A stretch of 32,358 bases of DNA from assembly GCA_000934455.1 (NCBI GenBank), contig KN887943.1:59888-92245 (forward strand), read 5' to 3'. Positions within the stretch are counted from its first letter, which is position 1. Each line of letters opens with the position of its first letter. The notes beneath the pieces are model-generated. The model saw only the letters and a list, made by a program, of their open reading frames with translations. It did no database searches and was not told the origin of the DNA. Of this stretch, positions 10,420 to 22,400 are shown piece by piece. A program made the position numbers and the translations under genes. The DNA is from Apostichopus parvimensis (taxonomy: Eukaryota > Echinodermata > Holothuroidea > Aspidochirotida > Stichopodidae).

Positions 10420-13400
10420 CTGAAATGAGAGAAAAAAGCAGAAACAAAATAAATAATGAAAAATAAAAGGAGAAAAGCAAAAACAAAATCAATCATAAAA
10501 AATTTAAAAAAAGCTCAGTACTGAATCTGGAATTTCACAAAGTCAGCTCAGGTAGGACTGGTTCAAATATCTTGAAAGCATTGACAGTCCAAAGAGACAA
10601 CAAAAACAAAAGACATGTAGAATCCTAAACACATCTGCTGCACATTCGTTATCCTCTGTGACCTAAAGCAAGTAAATTAACTCTATCAACCATTAGTAGA
10701 GGGATGGTGCGTGTTCAAAATGACAGTCCTGTTCCTGCAGGTTAATTGGAACTTTTTTGGGGGGAGGGCCGGGGGGGGGGGAACAGACAATCGATAGCAA
10801 TTTAATGTAACAAATGAATTGGAAGACAAGCAGCACAAATATTTGGAAGCTTTAGAAGAGTGGAGGGAGCTACTTAGGAAAAATAATGGGAGGTTGCCCC
10901 AGACCTGGCAAACCCACCCTGCCAGGATGTACCCTTATGCTAAGAAAAAATAAAAAATAGTTCCCGGTGACTGGACTGTTCCCCAGAGGAGGATAATTCC
11001 GATGGGATTTTACTCACAAGTCCTCTAGCCACCGGGTTCCTAAACAAGGGGCCCCCTCCCTCTGCCAGGGCTGAAGCCTCCTGCCAGTTCAAAAAATCTA
11101 CAGTATCTTGGGAACTTTTTTAATAATTTTTTGCGTACGTTTTGAGAACTTAAGTATTTAATTGAGAAGTCGTGGATTAGGGGATGAAGAAGGAGGGTGC
11201 TTTTTAAGGATTTTTTGTTTTGAGATAATTAGTTGTTCAAAAAGTGGTAAAGAATTTGCTGCTTCAAGGAGCTTTCTAGTGGCGATATAGCTAGGGATAT
11301 TGAGGCAAATTCTAAGGGCTTTATTATTGGTGGATATGCAGTTTGCTAACAGTTTTATTTTATTTTGATTTGGCTTTATTATTAGGCCGTGGCTATTCTT
11401 ACGACCAGGAGTAACAATTATTTATAAACTATTCTTACGACATCGGCGAATTTCCGGTTACGCATGTGCAGTAAAGTAAATAAAGCAACTGCGCATGCGT
11501 AACCGGAAATTATTGTTACTCCTAGTCGTAAAAATAGCCACGTTAGAGCAACTGCGCATGCGTAACCGGAAATTATTGTTACTCCTAGTCGTAAAAATAG
11601 CCACGTTAGAGCAACTGCGCATGCGTAACCGGCAATTATTGTTACTCCTGGTCGTAAAAATAGCCACTTTGTTATTATTAATAATGTTTAATTGGGAAAT
11701 TTGAGATTTATTAAAGCTAAGGAGGCAGATACTGCCATAAGTAATGATTGGTTTAACTTTGGAGTTGTAAATTTGTAAGAAAATATGTGGGTATAGGTAC
11801 TTTAGATTACTTAGGCTTTTATTACTTAGGCTTTTAAGTGGGTTTAGGATTCTCCAAGCTTTACCGATAGTGATATTAATGTGTTTCTTAAAATTTAGTT
11901 TGTCTAGGGTGATTCCTAGGTAAACAGCTTCTTTGCTGGGTGTGATGTCAGTCGTGAATAGATTAATACTGTAGTCCTCATTGGTCAAGTCATTGATAAA
12001 AGGGTACTAAAAAGATTTCAAGCTTCGATTATTTGGATTAATTTTTACTCTCTATTTACTACACCAGGAGCTTAGGGTGTTAGAGAATCTTTGTAGTGCA
12101 CTGATGCATAAAGAAATTCTTTTCGTTGAATGCCAAATAGAGAGATCATTGGCTGGCGAACTGACTGCATTGTGTGGAGTTGAGTTTATTGTATGGGAGA
12201 TTGTTAACGTCAATGTTATATAAAAGGGGACTTAGCACTGACCATTCATGTGTAGTTCCAGCTTTGAGTTCAGAGGAATTGGAGGTCAGACCATTGAATT
12301 TGATTTTTAGTGTACGGCCGTAAAGAGGAGAGAAGTCTAATGATTTGATTTGGCAGATTATACTTTAACAGTTTGAATCGGAGGCCATTGTGCCAGGTTT
12401 TATCAAAGGCCTTTTCACAGTCTAGACAAAATAGTGGAGTTTTGTTTTTGGAATCCGATTTTGATGCTTTCAGGAGTTTTTCAAAGACTTTTCCTAAAAC
12501 TGGGAGTAAACTGATTGGTCTATAATTGCTTGGATTCGAGTGGGATTTATTTGGTTTTGGAATGAGAACAGCGGTAGCCATTTTCCAGGGAGAAGGGAAA
12601 TATCCTATTTTTATTAGTAGGTTGAAAAGTTTGATGGCATTAGCGGTGAGGCTAGCTGGCAGTTTTTGAGCATAAGATACGTAACACCGTGGTGACCCCG
12701 AGAGGAATAAATTATTTGTTTTAGCAAGAGCTAGTTTCCAGTCTATGGTTGTTATGGGGTCAGTAATTTTATTTTCCTGGTTATTATCAGTAGTGACGTT
12801 AAAGTTACGGATGAACTGGTTTAAGTTGTGTTGATAAAGTTGTCAATGTGGGTTTTAAATTCACTATCATAGTTAGGACCTTTTGGGGTGTCAAAGATAT
12901 TTGTAAACGTTTTTACAAGCAGATCAAGTTGGTCTAAGGGATCAGTAATGCGGTCCCCGGTAGTATTTATCAGGTTTTTGTTACACACATTTGGTTCTAG
13001 TTTTGTGCTAAAGGTGCTAGTCCAAAGCCAAAACGATCTTCTATAGTGTGTGACAATGTATCATACCAAGGTCCCAAGATGGTGGTTTAACTCTATTTAA
13101 CAGTTCTGTGCTAAAGGTGCTAGTCCAAAGCCAAAACAGCCTTCTACAGAGTGTAACAATGTATCATACCAAGTAGCATTGATACCACCTGCAATGCAGA
13201 AGGTGAAAAATTTCCTTCAAACTCTGTCTCCAAAATTTCTTCATCTAATACCTAGATTTTCTATTTCATCCAGTATCACCAACGCCACTGAGCCCTTCTG
13301 GCCCCAACGCCCCCAACTATAAATTTCTGTTTGTTCCATGGATTCCAAAAGTACTGCATACCTGTTTTAATATCTGAGGATTGTTCATGACAGCTAATTG

Positions 13401-16400
13401 ACCATAGGCTCTAGTGGATCAGTGTTGGATTGGGTCAGCACAGCTTGGTCACATGACTCAAGCTAAGCCGGCTCTTACTTTTCATCATTTCCACAAAAGC
13501 GTTGGATTAGCATACTTGATCTTGATAGAAAGCGGTTCAGCCGAGAGTCTGTAACGACTAGTATGCACCGATAAATGGGCATGCATTATCAGTATCGGCA
13601 GATATCACAGATATCAGTCCGAAACCGGTGTCGGTAAAATTAGCGTCGCTTACCGATAGTTCCTAACCAATAATGCTTCTTCAAAACAAACATACTGTTT
13701 TGTGTGAAGATTTCCACCCTTCACTTAGTGTCAGGCTTTAGTGTTAAAGTGTGGTTGTTTAGTTAACCTTTCATGCTGTGATATTTTGAAATTTATAAAA
13801 TGTTAGCTTCAAGGGTTGGGTTTTTAAAGCCTTTGTTTGGATGTTTATTATGAATTCAGAATTCTTGTTAAGAACACAATGCTAGTAAGAAACAACACTG
13901 AATGAACGATCTGTAGTGTCAAACAAGATCAAAATAATATGCAAGTTTGAATAAACTGGGTTTGTACACAGATATAGCTTACTGTATCACCAGTTTTTTT
14001 TCAGTTCGGTATCAGCCGATATTGAGGTTTGAAACATCGTTAATCGGCCAAAGCTGATAAAAACAATAACCTTGATCATTAACCTGTCTGTATTCTGTGC
14101 GTGTTTTTGTCCCTTCTGTTTCTGTTACTTGTCATTTAGCCTTTGAAGAAGATCCTGTTAGGATCGAAACGTCAGGGCAACTTACTTTAACACATTCTCC
14201 TACACAGGCTCTCTAGTGGATAAGCAGTTTGCTAACAGTTTTATTTTATTTTGAAAAACATTAACTGTGAAGCTCTAGTAACCACAGATGTCTATCGTAT
14301 ATATATATTATTCTGTACTTCATCTACATATATGTACAACTGTTTACTACCTTCCAAATAACGATTTATGTTAAGACCCTCAAATAATAAAAATTACACA
14401 AGCAACCGTTACTCTGTATCAAATCTGAAACCAATGACTAGTCATCTGTTTTCTTTTTGAGGGGGTGGGGCTATTTTCGGGACCAGTCCCCGGGGATATC
14501 AGGGGGGGTGTTCTTGGCCAATCTGTTTCTTTCAGGAAAGAGTTCAGTAGCCTGTTTTATCTAGAAGAGGGAACCGGTTTGTTTGACAAGAAAAAAACAT
14601 TAGAACTTACAGACAGATTTATCCACGCAGATTTGCCCATCTGAGATGTACCCCTCTTCGCATTCACAAAAGTAACTACCGGGTGAGTTGGAACATTCCA
14701 TATGTTCTACATTTAGGCAAGGATTGTTCTCGCATTCATCAATATCTGTAAACATGAGACATCAAGGGAGTAAGTAGATCAATGACATTCTCATTTGGAA
14801 AGTTCTGTCTTTGTCGTTTATTTCGTTTCTGATAATAAAAAAAATTTCTTCTTAATTTTGTCACATTTGAAAAGACATCACACTGATTGACTTAACTCCA
14901 CAAAATTTATCATTTACACAAAAAAATGTTCCACACTATTCTGGAAAATAGGTCACCCCAATATCTGGGCTCCTTACTTGAGATGTCATTGTTAGACAGC
15001 AAAAACAAGGCAAATGCTACTAGGCAAACACTTGAGTGAGTTCAGAAAGTGTTCCCTCATAAAGTAGTCTAATGTACATTTGCCAAAGGAGCTTGCAAAG
15101 ACAAACAAGTTTCCTGACATTTTTTTTTGTTTTTTTTGTTCAAGATAAATTTATGTTTCATATTAAATACACTAAACATAATTTCATCTGATAAGGCTAC
15201 TTGCACAATTTATCTTATGGTAACCATGCTGTTGTATGAAGGAGACCAAAGTTCAGATATTGGACAAAACACACCTCCATCGAGAGCATAATTCTCAGGG
15301 ATTGTTGAGTGTTTTGATAAGTGTTTAATGATAGCTATGAGAAATTAATCAGACAATTTACAGCTTAAACACATCTCAGTGACATTTGCATTGTTTCTAA
15401 CACATATTTGTAATCAGATTTTGTAAGTCAAGGTCCACGACAAAACTAACCAATGTTGGACACATATGACAGGCTACACTGTTTTCAGTCTTTGCCATCC
15501 CAGTGTTAAGTTTACTAGAATAAGGTGATGGTTAAATCTGTTTGTATGATCATGTGTGACCTTTCTACATTGTTGACAACTGTTGACAATGGAATGATTA
15601 TATCCATTGTGTCTATATAAAAACCAAAATGTCTCACACAAGGAATGTGGAATTGTGGATCAGGGTTGGATTGGGTCAGCATAGCTCGGTAACATGACTC
15701 AAGCTTAGCCGGCTCTTACTTTTCATCATTTCCACAAGTCATCCTTTATTGTCAAAGTGAAGAAATGTTGTATATCTCTCGGAGGGCATCGTGGTCAATG
15801 ACTAAGGCAACGGTCTTGCCATCTAAGGATTACAGGTTCGAGTCCTGGCCAGCTCATTATGTTGTGTCCTTGGGGCAAAACACTTTATCTTCATTGCCTC
15901 TCTTCACCCAGGTGTATAAATTGGGACCTGGGTGGTAAATATAGTTGTGTGCGCCGGTTTGTGGCTGCACCCTATGGGAGAGTCCCCCGGGGACACATAG
16001 ATGTGGCGCCCATGTAGTGCCCCAGTAGCGAGTTAGCGACTGTTTGAATTGTGCACACTTGGGTGTGACAAGTTACACCAATGACCAGGTGTTGACTGTT
16101 GTTAAGTTGTGTCAGGAGGCCTTGCCCATTTGCACATTTCAAACGCGATTACCTTGAACACCAACATGTAAACTTTATCTGCACTGGTAATACTCGCAAT
16201 GCACACTACATATAAATCCTACAACTCTTGTCTGGAGAAATTCAATAAGTACTAACCATGACATGTATTGTCCACCATATTGAAGCCGGTCCTGCAGGCC
16301 ACACATTTATCGTTGCCGGGCCCTAAACACTCCGTGCAGGCGATGTCGCAGTTGCCGCAGGTATAAGAGCCCACAGTGTTTTCACAGTACTGTTCCTTCT

Positions 16401-19400
16401 CACAAGGAAAAGTTTCGGGATCTGGTTTGCACTCATCGACATCTTTGAAATGAGAATTAAAACCATCGATGCCCTTATGTAGTAGAATGTAAGGATATAT
16501 GTAGCAACCCCTGCCCTGTCACCTTCCCCTCCAATCCCACCTTCCCCTCCAATCCCACCTTCCCCTCCAATCCCACCTTCCCCTCCAATCCCACCTTCCC
16601 CTCCAATCCCTCCTTCCCCCGTGTCAATTGCAATTTTCTCAAAAAGAACAGACAAGGTTGTTTTCCAAAATGTTACAAAACAAAGACAAACATGGTTTGC
16701 AAGGGATCACCAAATTCAGACAGCTGTTACAAACATGGATTTTTTTTTTGGGTGGATCAGGGTTGGATTGGGTCAGCATAGCTTGGTCATATGACTCAAG
16801 CTTAGCCGGCTCTTTCTTTTCATCATTTCCACCGAAAAAGAAGGCAAGTAAATGGATGATATATCAACAGTGTAGCTTGGATGGTTTGTGGCTGTGTAAA
16901 CCAAGTTGCTTATAAATTTTCCAAACCAAATGCAGCAATAAATTCTCTAAATAGAACAATATAAAGATGGTCTGTGAAATAAATAAATGAATTAATGAAT
17001 AAAACAAGCAACAACTCATCTCCAAAGGCTGACCGAGATATTCGGCTCCGTACTCACCATGGCAACCGCTCTCATCACCCCACTGGTAGCCACCTTTGCA
17101 TTTCGTACAGGCAATAGGTCCTGGCCCAGAGCAAGTTGAGGCACAAGAAGTATGGCAGGCTGAAAATGAACAACAATAGTAATAGACAGGTTATATATAT
17201 ATGACCTGGGCTGGATTATCCAAAATGATCTACTGCTGTTAGAAATGTCCACATTAGTTATGAGATAAGAAAAAAAATTATGAACATATCAGTTGGATAA
17301 CTTGCAAGGATGCACACTTGACACTTACATTAGTGAAGAGATAAAAGAATATTCAATACTGTTAGTTCAAAACTCTGTTTGTCTAAGCAAACGTTTGCGT
17401 TCCTTTTTGGTTGCTCTCTGATCACATTGCCCTCCAAATTCATTGATTCTTTCTTTAATCTAATGATTATTTGTCAGTTGAAATGTGCTTCACTTTGAAA
17501 TATCAGCAACAATCAACAGTAAGTTCAGAGGCAACACCAGAATACCAATATTTTGTTCAAAAGCATCTTCCTCTCTTTGGATAATAATCTTCAGGATCGG
17601 CCTTATATAAGTTGTCTCATGTCACAGTGTTGCCAGATGCCTAATGCTACTTATGCAAATTCTGAAGGCAATTTTTTTTTACAAGATTCAGTTCTGAACC
17701 AAGTCATTTAATGTAAGAACTAAAGAGAATGAAAGTATAAACTAAGCCATCAGGGTACCAGGCCTTCCTTGATGTTGCTTTATCAAAATATCCATACCTC
17801 CCTGTAAGTGACCAGTATGTCACTTTTCAACGTTCTTAGAAACCAAACAGTGTAACTCTCGCTGAGAACACTCATTGTCAACTGTATACACTTGTGTACA
17901 AGTCATTGCATTTCTTTGGCCGTACCTACGCACAGAATGTCACTTTCGTTTTTGTGAGCCTCGTAAAATCCTTTCTTGCAAACATCACAGAGGTCACCTT
18001 TGTATCCACCGTGACATTTACATTTGCCATTGCCACCTCTTGTTCCTGCTCCCTGCCAAAAACCAAAAAAAATAAAAATAAAATAAACATGGAAAACAGA
18101 AAGATAATTCATCAACTCTGTCAAATTAAGCATTTTTTATTGTGGAACAATTAGGGAAAAACCAAGCCCAAACTAGCTTAAAAGTACCAAAAAAAGTAAC
18201 TTTAAAACAAAATGTCTGCACATGACATTTCATGTTTGTTAGTTGCTGTAGACATATTACAACGACGGTGACACAATATGGCGGCCATACATACATTGTT
18301 TTAGTTTGTGGGGGGGGGGGGTAATCTACATGCTGCTAACAAACTTGGCAGAAACTTTAAACACCTCATGATGCCAGGATGTTTGTTTTATAGACCAGAT
18401 ACAAGAACATGAATTTGCCCCAATTTCAGTAGTGCCTTCAGCATACATTTGACAACACACATAAGTATAATAATATACTTGGGAGAAAGTGACAGAATAC
18501 ACGAACAACCCATTTCACATTATGCACAGGTAACTTACTTTACAAACTCCATTGCCAGAACAAGGTCTTTCTATCCCTCCTGTACAATCTGCAAATATAA
18601 TGAGAATTTCTTTTTTATCTCGAAAAAAATCAATAATAGTGAAAATTTCTTTATCGACTTTTTCACTAAGTCTACTAGTAGTAAAGAAAGAAATGAAATG
18701 ATTCCTTTCATGAGTCTCTGGCAATGGTAACCTTGGATTTTCCAGTGTAGTAAACGGAACAATGTACGCTAACAATTATCGATTTTCAAGAACATAATCA
18801 TTTGCCAATAGGACAAGTAGACCACAAATGACTCTGATGTACTGGGTTATTATTCAAAAGGTTAGTTCTTATGAGGATGGCTTGAGAGGATGAGGGGACA
18901 GCATGGGAAACATTTTAATGTGCTGGACAGTACTCAAACTCCCCCCACCTTCCCCCACCCCACCTTCCCCCCTCCTCTGTCCTCCAATTCTTATCAGTAA
19001 GCAGTTGAGCATCATCACAAACCATTACAACACATCAACAGAGAGGTTTCAACCACACACTGATCTATCTGTCTAGGTGGAAATCTTGCTCAAGTTATAC
19101 TCCGAATACAAACAAAGTCGCAAGAGACACACCGCAATTGGAAAGTTCAACACATGAAATTATAAGACACTGCTATGTTACAGCATCCAACCATGATTCA
19201 AATTAATAAGGAAGTGAGGGAGGTAAGAGGAGGGAGAGAGGTGAGGGAGAAGGTGGGAGAGGGGAAGGGAAGAGGTGGGAGAGGGGTGGGAGCAAGGTGG
19301 GAGAAATGGATAGGTTGGAGGAATAGAAGAGAAAGTTTCCAAATTCCATACAAAACTCCATAGTCAGAGCTGTTACAGCAGACTGGATCTGCTAAACGGG

Positions 19401-22400
19401 GATGGAAAGAAATGTTAAATCAAACTCACCATTACAATCTGGACCATACTGGTTTTTAGGACAACAAACTGTAATGGAGAATAAAAGAATTCCTGTAGGT
19501 ATAAGCACTTGTGCTCTTAGGGATATGTTTGATGCAGGACATCCTGTTGCAAACATGGCATGATTTTCTGAGTTTTATTATCACTTAGTTACTTATACGA
19601 TTATCTCCATTTACTCCCAGTCATCACACAAGGTGTTTTGTGCCGCCGAATACTACATAGCTAAATATTGGTTCTTGAAATTTGTGTTGACTAGACAAAC
19701 CTACCTTTGCAGAGGGGGTGGGGAGGGTGGGGGAGGGGGTGGGGGAGTTTCATTGGAGGTTTATGAACTTTGTGTTACAATTTTTCTTTTTTAAATAATT
19801 TGCCATGTTTTGTGTAGCACTTGGCTAGACTCTGCTAGATAATTATTCCCTACTTTGTGAAAAGGAAAAAGTACGGAACATAAGTTGGATGAAAGAATGT
19901 CTATAACTGGATCACAGCTCCAATTCAGAAATCCACAAGTCTGGACATTAATGATTTATTAATGTCAAAGTCTCACTAGATAACAACATCACGGTGGCAA
20001 ATACGGATGCAAGGCTATTTATTGTCCAGAGCTGAGCGACTCCGCTGGCAGTTTGAGAATTGAGAGTGTGGATATATGTCAATGGTTACGGTTGCATGTG
20101 AGAACTGCTCCGATGGAAGAGACGCTTACCTAAAGCTTTTTCTATACACAGCCATCTTTCAAAGTCGTCATTGTCTCTGTCGAGGTTGCTCCACCATTCT
20201 TCTAGCAGTTCCTCTGATTCTTCGACAAATACATTACACTGAATGAGAAGGGAAAAAAACCACAGTGATCGAAAGATCTCAATTTGTGCGAAAATAATTT
20301 CAAAATAGGAATTAAGATATATATGTACATCCCACTCCTCTAGCATTACAGCTATTGAGATGTTATGAATTATAAGCATATTGTACAGTAACTGCACTCA
20401 CTAGAGTGGAAGCAAACATCGTTTCACCGACTTAAAAGTTCATTCACCCCGGTTTTCACAGAATTTCTTCCCCAATAGCTGTTTCCTGAGGGGTGTTAGC
20501 GCACCATAGGACACACCATGCTGACAGTTGATAGCCTGTGGCAATCTTTAAGGGGAAAAGAAACTTTTGGCCGACCTAAGTTGGGATAACCTACTATCAC
20601 ATTACATGCTTCACAAAACAAACTAAAGACTTAATAAATAAATTATGACATAAAAAACTTGCAAATAAGATGATGAACCAATTACAAACAATCTATTAGA
20701 CCCTATATGAGATTATTTTAAATGTAAAAATTAAGTAAGTACCTTGGCAGCATATAAACCAGTATACAGTATGTACACACATTGGCAACATTAAGAAAAC
20801 ACCACTGACAATTTCATATTCTAGGCGAAAATTTTACAGACTTTTAGATACAATTACAAATTAACTTAAAACCTACCTCATATTCTGATCTTTTGCATAA
20901 AGTTTCTAATATTTCTATAAATCTTGTTTCACTGTTGAGGAGGAAAAAAAATGTTGATAAATTACTTGGAAGCTACAGAAAAGCTCTAGCCTCTTACTCT
21001 CTGCATTTGAACCAAAATTATTCTATTTTTAACCTCAAACATGTACAGTAGGAGTAGCACACAACCTTCTCATCTTAATGATTTTATTACCCCACAATCG
21101 TCAAGTACTATCAATATATGTGGTTAGTAAAGGTCAATGATCAAAATTCAGAGGTTAAACTAGGCAATTAGTGACTTTTTCCTCCAACTCCATACGGAAT
21201 TATATCATTAAATTGACTTGCAACCTTCACCGGCTTGATGTGCATGTCAATACTGTATCTTAGGTACATATGAGATCAACAGGGAACTCAATGAGACATA
21301 TTGACATACATGCAACCATCAAAGGTATATATATCAATGATTTTGTATAGCTCTGTAACATAGTCCTGGGTATGATCAAGATTCAAGGCTGCTATCGTTC
21401 TTATGTGAACATAAAAGAAAGAAAGATCAGGACAGGTACACGTTCAGCACTAGTACGTGATTGAAAATTTGAATCTTGCAGCACATTGACATATATACTG
21501 TACCCTTATATATTGAAACAAACTTGAGCATACATGCTCTCGTATTAGTACTGGTTGTCGACTCTTTCTTTTGTAGTCGTGATTACTGCGATTACTCGGT
21601 TACAGTTATAAAGTCATCACTGTCATTTTTACATTGCAGAAATACATGCAAAACAATATCTTTCTCAATGGTGCACTGTCTTTATATTTTCTTTTCGTGT
21701 GTTACCGTACGTGTGGTGTCTAAATCATGTTAAAACAGCTACCAAACAGAAACTGTGAACAACTTTCAATCTACATCGTTTTCTTAAAATCCTTTATAGT
21801 AAATCAAAAACTTTTGAATGAATTTACGAGGCTTCTACAACTGCTAGCACTTATCAAAGCAAGCGTGCAAACAATGAATGAAAATGAAAATATGTCCACT
21901 AGGGTTGGGCGATATATCGAAAATTATTATTATCGCGATAATTTTTTTTCAAGACGATATTTTTTGAGGATTGAACAAATGACGATAATTTCTTTTGAAA
22001 GAAATTTGAAATAAATGTGGAAAAAAAATGCGATTATCCTTTCTCCGTTTAATGTGTAAATGTTATTCTAGCATTCCATGGTTAAGAAAGTTGAAAAGAA
22101 ATAAAGTTTATCAACTTCATTTACTGACTTTTGAACTTCGTAAAAACCCGTCCTTTACAAAATTCACTGTATAGAGAACAAAACTCTGAAAATCAGCAGA
22201 GAAATGACCAATTGTGTACGAAAAGTAAGTTGGTACACCTTTCAAATTTTACGAACGATCGAGCAAAATACTTCTGAAAAATTCACGTGAATCTGGCATA
22301 TCGTGCTAAATGCAACTAATGTCATGTAAACAAGGCTCTAGTACACCCATTTATGAAAAAACCATAAGACCAAATCTGGTGTTAAGCGTGGGGAAAAGAA

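Larger units (their letters stand above)
11100..13175 (-). mobile_element. Decayed non-LTR retrotransposon (LINE) reverse transcriptase
   Basis: Minus-strand fragments read, in order: FWLWTSTFSTKLEPN and ITDPLDQLDLLVKTF (about 13050-12900), a frame change near 12832, ATAVLIPKPNKSHSNPSNYR and PISLLPVLGKVFEKLL (about 12580-12475), LDCEKAFDKTWHNGL, SVLSPLLYNIDVN, YLGITLDKLNFKKHIN, and NKALRICLNIPSY (about 11315). These are the ordered blocks of a Jockey/CR1-type reverse transcriptase. It is dead: there are frame changes and stops, the segment between FEKLL and the LDCEKAFD block is deleted, and the catalytic FADD motif is altered to FAS. The 5' part (13004-13173) contains a local duplication. 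Boundaries are approximate. Confidence 0.85.

Noticed and set aside
11458-11704. Open frames on both strands with 21-residue repeats
   Set aside because: They are produced by the 63-bp tandem unit (a multiple of three) and join unrelated LINE frame to repeat DNA; not a repeat protein gene.
15781-15855. Possible functional tRNA gene
   Set aside because: A and B boxes are present, but the cloverleaf is degenerate and a SINE body follows, so it is a SINE head.
16323-16655. Minus-strand frame with a GGIGGE glycine/glutamate repeat
   Set aside because: It is the translation of the 18-bp minisatellite in Creld intron 8 running into exon 9 in the wrong frame.
19175-19363. Plus-strand frame rich in Arg, Glu and Gly
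   Set aside because: It is an artefact of the homopurine tract; no start context or homologous pattern.
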